The notes: generated from the letters alone by a model not told the origin. A stretch of 64,000 nucleotides of DNA from Pseudovirgaria hyperparasitica (GCF_010093815.1 NW_022985549.1:2567494-2631493), one strand, 5' to 3'. Positions 48,297 to 59,017 are shown, counted from the first letter of the stretch. A program made the numbers and translations.

Positions 48297-48469
48297 TGTC
48301 CACACGCGAAGTGTTCGAAAAAAGTTCCTCGACCGCCCTAGCACCGCATGAACGCTAGTCAAAGCGCGATCACGTGTTTGCTAAATCTCAATCCCATTAC
48401 TCCAAGATTTCGGTGTTGCAAGCTCCGCGTGAGCACTCTCCGACGACTCAATCCTCAACATTGACCACG
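48297..48469. promoter_or_regulatory. 173 bp bidirectional promoter of MDN1 and bL12m with CACGTG
   Basis: The divergent start codons are 173 bp apart, so one short region must drive both genes. A CACGTG E-box (48371-48376, in GATCACGTG) lies near its middle. Such sites bind bHLH factors like Cbf1, which controls ribosomal genes in some yeasts. The regulatory role is inferred. Confidence 0.55.
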
Positions 48470-49070
48470 ATGTCTCTTGTCTGCCAGACTGCACTTCGGC
48501 GTGCCGTCCGGAGGTCTGGGTTCCCTTCCTCACTCTCATTCACATCGCCAGCCGCTCTGGCCCAATGTCAGCAGGCTCAAAGGTGGCAGACCACCTCGGC
48601 CGCATCACCTACTAATACAAAGATCGCAACAATCGTTGACCAGATCAGTCAATTGACTCTCTTAGAGACTGCAGATCTTGTATCAACCCTAAAGGTACTA
48701 ACCTTGTATCTACGCTTAATTCGGCATCGCTAATAGTCATTTCTAACAGACGCGCTTAAACATACCCGATATGCCTATGGGCGGTTTCGCTGCTGCTGCC
48801 CCTGCCGCTGCGCCGGTCGAAGAAGCACAAGAATCAGCTCCTGCTGCAGCTGAGAAGACGGTGTTCACCTTGAAATTAGTATCATTTGACGCTGGAGCGA
48901 AACCAAAGGTTATCAAAGAGATCAAGAGCTTGCTCGGACTAAGTTTGGTAGATAGCAAGAAGTTCGTGGAAAGCGCTCCAAAGACTATGAAAGAGAATGT
49001 AGCCAAAGAGGAATGTGACAAGATCATTGAGGCGTTGAAAGCTGTTGGTGCGGTTGTCACCATGGAATAA
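48470..49070 (+). CDS. MNP1: Mitochondrial large-subunit ribosomal protein bL12m
   Basis: Exons 48470-48694 and 48750-49070 encode 181 residues. The leader is basic, with five arginines and no acidic residue in the first 20 (MSLVCQTALRRAVRRSGF), and predicts import into mitochondria. The N-terminal dimerisation region (ATIVDQISQLTLLETADLVSTL) is followed by the hinge, rich in alanine and proline. The C-terminal L7/L12 domain follows (VFTLKLVSFDAGAKPKVIKE, with EIKSLLGLSL and KEECDKIIEALKAVGA). bL12 forms the stalk that recruits translation GTPases. The intron is 55 bp, GTACTA...AACAG, and joins TLK to TRLNIPDMPMGG. It is divergent from MDN1. Confidence 0.95.
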
Positions 49071-49322
49071 AATGGACAAACACTTTGTAGAAAGCCGCGT
49101 CCTTCTAACACTTGTATTTATAATGATAAGATCTGTGTAGGTGGAGGCATAAAACCTCTATTTGAGACAGCCCCTCTGCTCAGATTGAAGTTGGTATTGT
49201 AAAGGTCAAGAAACTCCTGAAAATGCTATACATCGCAGACTTCCCATTGATCACATCCAATCAACGCCATACATGCCTTTATCGTGAAAAATTGATTGCA
49301 CCCGTCCACGTCCAAGCATATA

Positions 49323-50051
49323 TCATGCAAATGCTGCTGCCTGTCGTCGCTCTTCAGCTTCCTCTCGAGCCATTATAAAATCATCTTCGCAAATATCACT
49401 TGTTTCTTCCCAGAGCTTGTCGAACTCAGCATTGTCTTCCCCACTAACAGCCCAGATCGTTTCTCTCAACCGCTTATGCCTCTCTCGATCCTCCTCGATC
49501 CTCTGTTCGATCTGTCTTTTGTCAAGGCGACTGCCATTCAATCTACTATTCGCTACTTCGTCTCCCGTCTGAACGCCAATCATAGGATTCTCATCGAAAG
49601 CCGGATGCGCTGCACTAACATCCCTCTCCTTCATCAGGTCCTCCAGCTCCAGCACCGTCTGCGGCAGCAACACCTTGATATCCTGTAGCACATTAAGTAC
49701 CTTCCTCACAACCTTCACGTTCGCGGCGCCCGATCCATCACTTGGCGCCACTGCATCAATAATTTTGAGTATATCGCGCTGCGTCATTCTCACAAACTCC
49801 AAATGCCCTTCTTTCGTGGCCGAGTCGCATAATTCTTTGATGAAATACATGATATTAGCCCTGTTGTTCATGTTTGCACGGTTCATTTCGTCGCGGTAGT
49901 CGAGCTGTTCAAGGATGCAGGAGTGCAAGTCTTCGTCCATGTCTTTGTAGCGGATGGCATAATTCGCGGCTTTCTTGGCGGACATCTCGGTCGCGTTGAG
50001 ACGCTGGAGTTGTTTCGTGAACTGCATGCGTACTTCGAAGGGGTCGGCCAT
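49323..50051 (-). CDS. CTK3: CTD kinase I gamma subunit (Ctk3)
   Basis: A single exon encodes 242 residues, starting MADPFEVRMQFTKQLQRLNA. The N-terminal half is the Ctk3 helical domain, related in fold to CTD-interacting domains, with SAKKAANYAIRYKDMDEDLH and RANIMYFIKELCDSA. The charged C-terminal half includes RIEEDRERHKRLRETIW, the Ctk3-specific block. Ctk3 helps the cyclin Ctk2 activate kinase Ctk1, which phosphorylates serine 2 of the RNA polymerase II tail during elongation. The frame runs upstream past the ATG at 50051 without family similarity, so this start is chosen. It is divergent from PRO3, with 448 bp between. Confidence 0.93.
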   Translation of the reverse strand: MADPFEVRMQFTKQLQRLNATEMSAKKAANYAIRYKDMDEDLHSCILEQLDYRDEMNRANMNNRANIMYFIKELCDSATKEGHLEFVRMTQRDILKIIDAVAPSDGSGAANVKVVRKVLNVLQDIKVLLPQTVLELEDLMKERDVSAAHPAFDENPMIGVQTGDEVANSRLNGSRLDKRQIEQRIEEDRERHKRLRETIWAVSGEDNAEFDKLWEETSDICEDDFIMAREEAEERRQAAAFA

Positions 50052-50499
50052 AGTTGGAGAGGTAGAATGGGAGGATTTGGCGCGGAGTTGAAGGCGCGCA
50101 AGTTCGACACCGGAGAGCTGTCCAACGCGGCGGTGATATGCCCGAGAGTTTTGGTACGGGTGGTGATCCTGTTGCACACTTCCGGAAAGGGTATTGTACC
50201 TTTTCTAGGTTATAATCCGAGCATTTTCGACAATAGGCATTTCACCTTACCTGAAGGCCTGAATCTGTTTCGATCAATATATTATTACATGGAAGGGCAA
50301 CGGTCTCGCTCCTATGTCGCAGTCAAGCGGGCAGCTTCGGCCTACTGCGGGGCACGCCCACGTACATTCCATAGGTAATTAGATCGCAGCATAAGTCGCC
50401 TTGTTCGGAACAAACCCTTCCTCTCGAATTGAATTGAATTCTTGGGTCCTAGCCTTATACGAGCAAAACAATTACGTTCTCCTCAGGTAACAGAAGCCT
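50052..50499. promoter_or_regulatory. Shared upstream region of CTK3 and PRO3
   Basis: 448 bp lie between divergent start codons. Open frames in this gap (for example 49923-50378 plus strand) lack recognisable products. A small ATTGAATTGAATTC direct repeat occurs near 50430-50440. No other site is evident. Confidence 0.5.
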
Positions 50500-51490
50500 A
50501 TGATGACGAACAACGATCTAACCTTCACGACTCTTGGGTCTGGTGAGCGTCTGAAATGTCTATATGGGGAATATACAGCTAATATATTCAGGTGTAATGG
50601 GATGCGCTATTATGGGCGGAATCATGGCCTCGCTCATCGAGCTTCGCTCTGGCAAAGAGATCCCACAAGACGATACACCCTCCCACCTACCTGGCAAATT
50701 CATCGCTTGCGACATGCGCAAAGAAGCCGAAACTCAAGTTCAGAACGCCCTAGGACACTACAAGCTTCCCCTCACGACTCTCACAAACGAAAACCTCAGG
50801 GGCACAAAGGAGGCTGATATTATCTTGCTAGCCTGCAAACCCTGGGCATTCAAGGACGTGCTGGGCGCGGAGGGCATGAAGGAGGCGTTAGCTGGTAAGC
50901 TTCTGATCAGTATCCTGGCTGGTGTCACGGCGGAGCAGATCGAGGAGTTCTTGTATGACAACGATGCGTCGGCTCAATATAAGTGTCATATCGTAAAGGT
51001 CATGCCGAACACGGCTTCTATGGTCCGAGAAAGCACAACGGTGATTGCGGCACGGAATCCCCCGCTCCCAGAGACTCAGTTGACACTGGCTACTTGGATC
51101 TTCTCGAGGATAGGACGCGTAGCTCACCTTCCGGCTAGTGTCATGGACGCGGCGACTGCCTTGGTTGGCTCCGGGCCTGCTTTTGTGGCTGTCATGCTCG
51201 AGGCTATGGCTGATGGTGCAGTTGCTATGGGTATTCCCCGGGCTGAAGCCCAGATGATGGCGGCGCAGACTATGCGTGGAACTGCTGCTTTGGTGCTGAA
51301 CGGAGAACATCCTGCTATATTGAAGGACAAAGTTTGCACACCTGGTGGCTGCACTATTGGTGGAATTATGGCTATGGAGGAAGCTGGTGTCAGAGGCGGC
51401 GTGTCCAGAGCAATTAGAGAGGCCACAATGGTCTCCAGTAAGCTTGGCCAAGGAGTCGCAGGGTCAAACGTGAACGGAACTTGGAGGTGA
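50500..51490 (+). CDS. PRO3: Pyrroline-5-carboxylate reductase
   Basis: Exons 50500-50542 and 50592-51490 encode 313 residues. The enzyme reduces pyrroline-5-carboxylate to proline with NAD(P)H, the last step of proline synthesis. The 49 bp intron splits the Rossmann loop, and splicing restores TTLGSGVMGCAIMGG. Other family blocks are ILLACKPWAFKDVL, KVMPNTASMVRES and the P5CR signature GSGPAFVAVMLEAMADGAVA, followed by CTPGGCTIGGI. Yeast Pro3 has 286 residues, so the length is normal with a short extra C-terminus. The ATG at 50500 is followed directly by a second ATG. Confidence 0.95.
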
Positions 51491-51607
51491 AAAAGCAGGC
51501 ACGCCAACTTTGCCGCTTCGTGCTGAAGCCATTCGCAAGCATTCAATGCAGGAGGCTGCTGCTGTCACAGGATCTAACTCGCGTACATTCATAGCCTGGG
51601 TATGAGT

Positions 51608-53506
51608 TCAAGCGTCCAGCGCCTCCCGCAGTCCGTCCAGGACTTCTGATATGCCGGCCTGAGTATCCGCATCTAGACCATTAGCTTGTTGCTGAAGCCG
51701 ACTTACAACCACAATAAGCTTCAAAACCTCACTGTTGTATCTCGTGACCAAACGGCTTGGTGCTTTCGCCAGTAATGCGCCAATTAATTGACCCAGTGCC
51801 AAGAATATAGTGACTGTATCGTGACTTTGTACTTCAACGTCGTCACCATAACTTATCAGGGCCCTCAAAAGATAAAGCCAGCTCTCTATAGATTGTGAGA
51901 CTTGGACCGACTCCACTACAGGCAGGAGCACCCTGACCATGCTTAGCACTGATGGGGAGTCGGACTGTGTCCTCGTCTTGATACCGTTGAGAACAGCAAT
52001 GAGGTCTGCGAACAATATGTTTGCCCCATCGAGTTCCAGGAATTGTTGCACTCCATCGTCCGTGGCGACGATGCCCTCGCACGCGACAAGTATAGCTTCC
52101 TTTGGGCCTTGTTCAATTTCATACAGAGCCACGAGAATATCGACAAGTCCAGTAGCTTCTTTTCGAAGCTGATCGTTATCGTCCTCTCGAAGCCAGATAC
52201 CGAGTGTTCGGAGACCAGCTATAATTATTGGATCTTCAGTTAGAAGAAATATGGGATTATCCCAGGTGAGACTCAAGTGGCCTTGGGACAGAATCGATCC
52301 TTGAGTTGGTGCTGCTCGGGCTGAAGAATGCAATCCCGCAGTTCCAGCTACAGACGCATCCCACCGGTCACGAAAGAATTCAATCGTGAGTGACATGGTT
52401 TCGGCGATCTCTTTGCGTAGTTTAAGGAGTAAATCAGGTGATATGTCAATGAAAACCGATTGCGAGGTCTCATTGTCTCGTTCCATGGTTTGCAGGAGGG
52501 AAAATATGAATTTTCCAAGTACATCGTAGTTTGCTGCAAGCTGTAAGGCGGTCTGCGGGTAAGATTCCGATGCTAAACTTTCCATCAAACCAGGTATAGT
52601 TGCTTTAATATCAACAATGAGAAGAATGATATATGTATATGAGAACGGACGGTCGATCCTTTGGACTTCCGAAGATCTAGGAAAGAAAGGTTCGATTTCA
52701 GCAGAAAGATAGAAGAGCTTCTGCAGTATTCGTGTTGCACTGTTCAATGTCTTACGGTTCGGTCGTTCTTCTATCGTCTTACGAATAAGATGAATTGTGT
52801 CCTCCACAAACGGCTCTTTCTGTGGTGCGATTGACCAATCGGTATCAGAATATGCATGCACATCATCTAACACCTCATCGATGATTTGCAAAGCCTTGAA
52901 AGGTATTTGAGATCTCATGAAAGCCTGACTCGAGTTTGATTTGGCAAATAGACTCATCGTTCCATACCATTCGGACCAAGCCGCCTTTCCCGTAGTGATA
53001 AAAGCACTCCGGACGACCTTGTCAGCAAGCTGGTCATTGTGCCATGCGCTTAGAAATGTGTTGCACCCGCCACCTAACATGCCCAGTATGGTCTTTGCTG
53101 CAGCTTCCCACCTGGTAAGGCTATTCATAGCATGGAAAATCGAAGCCCACATAGCAGAAGGTGTGTATCGCAATGTCGTAGTAAGCCCAAGTATGAGGTC
53201 CCTAGGTTCTGGCTCGTCCATAGCTTCTAGTGGCAGAAGGCTGGCGAATGCTTCAACTACTCCAACCGCTATCTGTCGCATGCTCCGTTCTTCATTATCA
53301 GTGCGCTTCTCACGATTAGTTTTCATAATGAGGACACGGTGAAGCCAGCGCGTCGAAATGGCTTTCCAGCATTGTGTAAGAACACCTGGATCGTTGCGCA
53401 AGCTGTCCTGACTATCGAGCAGGCTTTTCAATAGCGACAACCCGACAAATTTTGAGGTGTCATTCTTAGTCTTCAGCAAGCTGAATATTTGGTCCAAGGC
53501 AGCCAT
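51608..53506 (-). CDS. Neurochondrin-family armadillo-like protein
   Basis: A single exon encodes 632 residues. It is predicted all-helical with HEAT/ARM-like character throughout, starting MAALDQIFSLLKTKNDTSKF and SLLKSLLDSQD. This matches the neurochondrin family (DUF1941 in fungal annotation). WDNPIFLLTEDPIIIAGLRTLGIWL is one of the better conserved stretches. Animal neurochondrin affects neurite growth and CaMKII. The fungal role is unknown, and the protein probably serves as a scaffold. It has no membrane helix or signal peptide. It is divergent from CWC24 by 373 bp and nearly abuts PRO3 at its 3' end (convergent, 117 bp apart). Confidence 0.85.
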   Translation of the reverse strand: MAALDQIFSLLKTKNDTSKFVGLSLLKSLLDSQDSLRNDPGVLTQCWKAISTRWLHRVLIMKTNREKRTDNEERSMRQIAVGVVEAFASLLPLEAMDEPEPRDLILGLTTTLRYTPSAMWASIFHAMNSLTRWEAAAKTILGMLGGGCNTFLSAWHNDQLADKVVRSAFITTGKAAWSEWYGTMSLFAKSNSSQAFMRSQIPFKALQIIDEVLDDVHAYSDTDWSIAPQKEPFVEDTIHLIRKTIEERPNRKTLNSATRILQKLFYLSAEIEPFFPRSSEVQRIDRPFSYTYIILLIVDIKATIPGLMESLASESYPQTALQLAANYDVLGKFIFSLLQTMERDNETSQSVFIDISPDLLLKLRKEIAETMSLTIEFFRDRWDASVAGTAGLHSSARAAPTQGSILSQGHLSLTWDNPIFLLTEDPIIIAGLRTLGIWLREDDNDQLRKEATGLVDILVALYEIEQGPKEAILVACEGIVATDDGVQQFLELDGANILFADLIAVLNGIKTRTQSDSPSVLSMVRVLLPVVESVQVSQSIESWLYLLRALISYGDDVEVQSHDTVTIFLALGQLIGALLAKAPSRLVTRYNSEVLKLIVVVSRLQQQANGLDADTQAGISEVLDGLREALDA

Positions 53507-53879
53507 CTATTAGTTGACAACCTGCCTGCGAAATGATTGAAACGAGAAATGTGTCAACGGTTATGGTTGTCAAATCTTCTGATTACTAATATTGCTGCCT
53601 TACCTAGGTAGGTACTAATTAGGGACCAAAGGCCGTAGAATTATCGATGTTACGATCTCACGTTCGTCCTCAATAGAACGACTTTCCCGGCTAAACACAT
53701 ACTTCACACGATACTGTCGCATCGCACTCCGTGCTTAGTTACCTTGGCCCTGCCTATCTACAACTCCAAATTTCCATCCAACATTTACTGCCTGGCCCAG
53801 CTCGCCACCAACCCCGAAACCTATAATCTGCGAACTCTCTACGCGCCTTCGATACAAACTTCAGCTAACATACCACGTC
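53507..53879. promoter_or_regulatory. Shared upstream region of neurochondrin gene and CWC24
   Basis: 373 bp between divergent start codons. A CCTAGGTAGGTACTA segment is present near 53604-53618. No known site is recognised. Confidence 0.5.
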
Positions 53880-54809
53880 ATGTCCTCGGACACAGCAGCG
53901 GTCGAGCTAAACACTTCTGTCACGTTCAAGAAGCGCGGTGCGAGGACCAATGCGCGTAAACGCCCAGCATCTCCAGTTGAGATTGCTCAAACCACAATAG
54001 ACGACGCAGACAGTGGTGACGATCTTCGTATCAAGCGTCACAAAGTTGGCAAGAACCTAATATCCTCTACTACATCCGATACGAAAGTCCACAGTATCTT
54101 CACAGAAGGCACATCGAATTTCAAGTCCGAGCGAACTTCTGCCATCACAGCAAACAACGATGCGACTAAACACTCAGATTGGTACGAGGACGATGGCTTC
54201 AGAAACCCGAATCACAAGAACATCACGTCCAGTACATCAAGTGGTACGAAGACAACAGACGCAAATCCGAACCCACTCGTACCAAGCCACACAAAAGCGC
54301 CTGCGAAGTTCGCTGGGCCAATAAAGGCAGCCAAGAACGTCCGCACAATTATCATAACAGACTTTGCACCCGACGTGTGCAAAGACTACAAGAAGACCGG
54401 TTTCTGTGGATTCGGAGATTCGTGCAAGTATCTGCATCAACGTGAAAATTACGCCGCTGGTCACACACTAGACGCCGATTGGGATAAAAAGACTAAAGAA
54501 GAGCGAGAAGGTGGTACAATTGTTGCTAGTGCGAATCGAAGACTCCTTGAGACAACGAACTGCAAAGAGTCAGTGGAGGACCCAGAGGTCAAGGCGAGCA
54601 AAGAGCCCTGCAGGATTTGTAATGGACCTTACCGGGAGCCTGTCCGGACCAAGTGCGGGCACTATTTCTGCTTGAAGTGTGCTAATCCTGCGCCTAATGT
54701 AACAGGAATGTGCCCTCATCATGGAGACAAACCCTTAAAAATAGAATCGTCATTCACATTTGCTAAGAAGCTCGCAAAATTGGTGGCAAAGCGCGAATAT
54801 CCTGTCTAG
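53880..54809 (+). CDS. CWC24: Pre-mRNA splicing factor Cwc24 (CCCH zinc finger and RING)
   Basis: A single exon encodes 309 residues. The N-terminal half is polar and disordered, with a basic RGARTNARKRPASP segment. A CCCH zinc finger follows (CKDYKKTGFCGFGDSCKYLH, C-x8-C-x5-C-x3-H), then the linker HTLDADWDKKTKEER, typical of Cwc24/RNF113. The RING begins CRICNGPYREPVRTKCGHYFC. Cwc24 enters the activated spliceosome before step 1 and shields the 5' splice site. The last RING ligand is unusual: where Cwc24 proteins have C-x2-C, this one reads CPHH, so a histidine replaces the final cysteine. The protein ends AKKLAKLVAKREYPV, as expected. Confidence 0.92.
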   Translation: MSSDTAAVELNTSVTFKKRGARTNARKRPASPVEIAQTTIDDADSGDDLRIKRHKVGKNLISSTTSDTKVHSIFTEGTSNFKSERTSAITANNDATKHSDWYEDDGFRNPNHKNITSSTSSGTKTTDANPNPLVPSHTKAPAKFAGPIKAAKNVRTIIITDFAPDVCKDYKKTGFCGFGDSCKYLHQRENYAAGHTLDADWDKKTKEEREGGTIVASANRRLLETTNCKESVEDPEVKASKEPCRICNGPYREPVRTKCGHYFCLKCANPAPNVTGMCPHHGDKPLKIESSFTFAKKLAKLVAKREYPV

Positions 54810-57800
54810 ATGGATGATAGATATACAACTCAAGATACCCAAGTTATGTTAGTACACTTTACGTTCATTGTGTACCATGAAATCGAACGAAAATACGTGC
54901 CTAACAAAAAGTTCTAGTGTGAAAATAAAAAAATGTTTTTATATGCAAACTCAGATATGATACTGGACAACACAGGCTAAGAAGGTCAAATAGGAAGGGC
55001 TCCAATCCTGTGACTAGCAAATTCTGGGTAGTCGAGGACATTTCAGGCATATTTCAGGCAGTGAAGTGTCCCCAGACGGTGGGTAGGTACTTGCGGCGGT
55101 GAACCTCCCTCCATCTACCGCCTGGGATGGATGCTCACTCCCCCATTAGCGCAGCTGCTGTGTTGTGGTAAGGCGTCCGGTATCTCTAACGCAAAAGCAC
55201 GAGTCCCAAGGATCCCTTACCATTGCAGCATCAGGCACTTTTGATGGTCCTCAAACACAGAACCCGCCAGATGGCTCCTTCTTGCATGAGTCCGTTCGCT
55301 CTGCTTCCCTCCGGCTGCCCTTATGCTCCTGTGGACTATTCCGGAACGACTCAGTGATCAGGCCTTAGGTACAAGGTTGACTACTTTCCGCTTTTACGGT
55401 GTTCAAGCTGACAACATCTAGAGCTCTCAGGTGACTCAACTCCCAATCCTCATCGTCTCACTTGACCTCTTCAATACGCTTAATTTCCCATCCACTCACT
55501 ACCTAGTCACAGTCAGTTTTGCCTCGGCATAGTTGAAGTCGTTTCTGCACCAGGATCCGTGAAAATCGTTCTGACACCGGACATACCACGTGGTAGATTA
55601 GATTGACTTCATTATCCTTCGAGAACAATATTCAAGAAGGCGCAAGCAAGGTCTTACTAGCCCGGTCTCCGTCCATGCACTCGGTCCACGACGACTCCAC
55701 AACTTCCAAGTTACATCTCGCGAGAGCGATTGGTCATAATGCTCCGAGGGTCAAACCTAATCTACAACTGGCGAAGGGTCCGGAGCAATCTCAACATTCT
55801 CAAACGTTTTACTGGCCATTACGCCGGTACCAAAACAGAAACCGCGACCCCTCAAACCTTTCCACTCGTTCTGTCAGTACCACAGACTAGAGTTTTGATG
55901 CCCCGTTTAGTTGTTTACGACAGAGCTCACCGAGACGCACTTGATTAGAGGAGGATCCAGTCCCGTTCATTTCAGACACCATGAAATATGACACAGCTCA
56001 ATAATAACATCCATGTGACCTACCTCAGGCCTAAGAGTTAGCAAGACAATGATACAGACAAGGAAGATGATAAAATGCGTAAACGCATGAGAAATAGAAC
56101 AAATAGACCTCAACGTTGCCTTTCATATGTGCGGATGCAATCATTGGTGTTGCGACCTAGATCTCCGTCCGCATGACTGGTAGTGCAGAACAGGTATAGC
56201 TTCATCTGTGACATAAGACCCAGCCGTCTTATTAATTGGCCTAACAGAGATGACATGGTCATAGTCTCCACCAACTCATGTAAAGAACTCCAGATCCATT
56301 CCATCGTATCGGTTGTACAGGTCCATGTAAGCAAGAAATCGCGTGTGACCAAGACACACATACAACCTATGAATCATTAGGTTGGTCCCTATCCTCTACA
56401 ATAGATGTGATAATGGGGTCAACGCCTGCAGTCAACATTATACAAGCTAATCCATCTCTTTGCTGTTTTCAACGGTCGGGCTTTGCCTTCAACTGCTAAG
56501 CTGCCACAGCCGTAGACGTCCAGAGGCCCGAGACTCATGCAAAGCTTGTTACTGGGCTTGGAGTGGATGTATGACATCCTGAGTGTGTCATCAGATACAC
56601 CCTTCAGAAGATTCCTTTGATCACCTGTTTGTGAAGCGGTACCTAGAAATTCTTGATAGACCCTGGAACATTTTTGATGCCGCTGCTAACGCTACCAAAG
56701 AGTATTACGGACGAGTGATTATCATCTCATGCTGTGTGACTGAACATGCGCAACGCGTAGCTGCACTCACAGGCACGTGAAAGGAATGCTAAGGCTCTAT
56801 TACTACCCTCGGAGTGACGTGATCTACATGCCTTCTCGAATGACTTTGCCACGAACCAACAACATTAGAAGTTATGGGAACTCCCATCGCTGGCACTGAC
56901 GATAAGAAGGTGTGGAAAGCGAAAAATTCGTAAGAACCGCTACCATGTAGTCGAAAATGTTGATCATCGGTCATGTGGATTATCGGAAGGTGGAGCGAGG
57001 TCAGCAAACGTAATGGAATTGCATCTTCCTGTAGAAAAGTGACTAGCAGGAGACGACTACATATGGAATTTATACTCGGACCACGATCTAATCATTTCTG
57101 AACTCGACTTAATCGTGCCATATCCTCTTCGTAGTCCTGTCAACGACCCCTTGAGAGCGTCATCAACGACGTCCATACGCGTATGACTCAAGCATAATCG
57201 AGATTGTGTTATGGAATGGCTCTATCGACCCGTGCTGGTTTTACAGCTGTTTATATTATCAGAACCTTGGCTGCCAACGCTCTGGTACTGAGACGAAGCA
57301 CATGCCGCATCTCGATGAACTCCTTCGCATTTTGTCGAATGAACGCGGCGAATCAATACAGACCCACGACTCAGCAGGTGTTTTAGGGCGACCTTAACAT
57401 GAGGTATATTTACTTCTAGATTCTTAAGTATCGATATAAAGATCTTCGATAGTATGTATGATGATAGATACTTATGTCAACGGAATCAAAGGTAGTAAAG
57501 ACTAGGGGTAACCCCTATGGAGGTGTATATATAATCTACATGGAGGCCTTATTAGAAGGACGAGAAAGTAGTCTACCATGTTCTGCACTTCAACCCATCA
57601 TTCATCGTCTATATGTAGCCTCAATGACTCAAGAATTCAAGAATGAGTACTTAACACCCCCCCCCCCCCCCCCCCAAAAGGTTTCGAAGCAATGCGACTG
57701 TAATCCACTGTAAGCAGGTACGTGGCCTTCCACTCGAATGGCGTCTGTGGTATTGGAAGTTGCACTAGTAAGGTGATTGCATAGAAGTGGAAGAAGCTCA

Positions 57801-58017
57801 AGGCCAGGCCAGGCTGAATACGATCGAGATTGGTAATTTAAGAGAGCAAACCGAGTCACTCCTGTCGGGCCTTGTTTGTTGTACTATGGTTTTCAAGCCA
57901 TTATTACCTGTACCGGATGCTTTGATACTGTAGTCAGAGTAGTCCCAGACTGTATGTGACATGGCATCTTTCACTAATCCTTCAATTAAGATTCGTAGCC
58001 AATATGCCACGTTCCGG
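54810..58017. other. 3.2 kb gene-poor region between convergent genes
   Basis: No complete gene is supported. Two short open stretches look less random than the rest: plus strand 56583-56780 (contains FDHLFVKRYLEILDRPW) and plus strand about 57155-57397 (contains LWNGSIDPCWFYSC and HLDELLRILSNER). Neither has an ATG at its head nor a clear splice partner. They may be relic exons of a lost gene or chance. A poly-C run lies at 57657-57675. Confidence 0.45.
57657..57675. repeat. Poly-C homopolymer, 19 nt
   Basis: Nineteen consecutive C residues. This is by far the longest homopolymer I noticed in the window. It lies in non-coding sequence about 340 bp downstream of the metallopeptidase stop codon. 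The length may be uncertain because such runs are prone to sequencing error. Confidence 0.9.
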
Positions 58018-59017
58018 TCAGCGGGGTCGACCACCTGGTCTGTATGTCGATCGCGTTATAACTCCTGCCTTCCATTCACGATCACTAAGCTTGAAGCCAT
58101 AGTCTCCCAAATGAGCCAGTAGACCAAAGAATGCTATATGAACATTAATAAAGGTCAATTAAGCAAACCGGCGTATTTACCATAGTTATCCGCATTCATC
58201 AGCGCCTGCCCCGTAGGTTTTCTAATTATATTGTGCCACCAATATGGGTCTGGGGGCACATCAAGAACTATTTAGATTTGTTAGCAAGATACCTACCAGT
58301 AACATAGGTGTATAAGATATTAAACCTACTTCCAAAATCAGGAAGATGGGTGAACTCGTGTAGAACGGTAACACTGGCAGTATCGTACGGGTTCATCGAA
58401 CTCCACTCCGGATTGTACATTAGGCTCCCCAATGACCAATCGAAATAGTCATGGTGTGCTATGGTTGACCTAGTTCTGCTCACCCCTATGTTGCAGATCG
58501 TCACTTGGGCGAGGCCCGTGGAAAACAGGGGGTGATGGTTAGGAGCTTTGTATGTGACGGCACTAGTAGAACCATCCTTACATGATGGTCTGCCTACGAA
58601 TCGAAAATGAGGGTCGTTCACATCGAACCACTCCTGAGTACCACCAGGGAATGTTGCTTGGCCCGGCACTGGTTGCCAGCGAGCGTCATTATCGCAGTAG
58701 ATGATTGTATTACTCTCTTCCCGACTAAGGACCTCTTTTATGTTTGCGATGCCATACATAATTCGGCGCACATGCTCGACAGCTCTTCGGTCATTTATAG
58801 TGGTGTGATAGATGCGTGAGAAGAGAATTTGGATGTCGGGATCGTTGGCAGCATTGCTGAGCCGATCGTAGCTCCGTTGCGCCATTAGTATTGCTTCAGC
58901 TATTGCTTCAGTGGCCATTGGCATGGCATAGCAATCGTAATCAACCCAATAGTGCACCGCAGCAAGACAAGGGGAGCAGATAAGGGCAAAGACCGCGAGT
59001 AGTGTCCCAGACACCAT
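58018..59017 (-). CDS. Secreted M35-like (aspzincin/deuterolysin-type) metallopeptidase
   Basis: Exons 58330-59017, 58181-58267 and 58018-58133 encode 296 residues. The first ATG (59017) gives a clear signal peptide, MVSGTLLAVFALICSPCLA. The zinc site is VTVLHEFTHLPDFG (HExxH). Downstream DVPPDPYWWHN and ALMNADNYAFFGLLAHLG resemble the Asp-containing and tyrosine regions after HExxH in M35-type secreted fungal proteases. Intron 1 is taken as 62 bp (GTAGGT...AATAG, TGCTAAC branch). A second GTAGGT 33 bases on would leave an implausible 29 bp intron. Cysteines are few. Activity is likely but the third ligand is not certain. Homologues include digestive enzymes and plant-interaction effectors. 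Confidence 0.82.

Noticed and set aside
48297-48362. Extra 22 N-terminal residues of midasin
   Set aside because: The extension begins with TTG. The first ATG of the frame is at 48296.
58268-58296. 29 bp intron in the metallopeptidase gene
   Set aside because: Too short for fungal splicing. The GTAGGT donor 33 bases upstream gives a normal 62 bp intron in the same phase.
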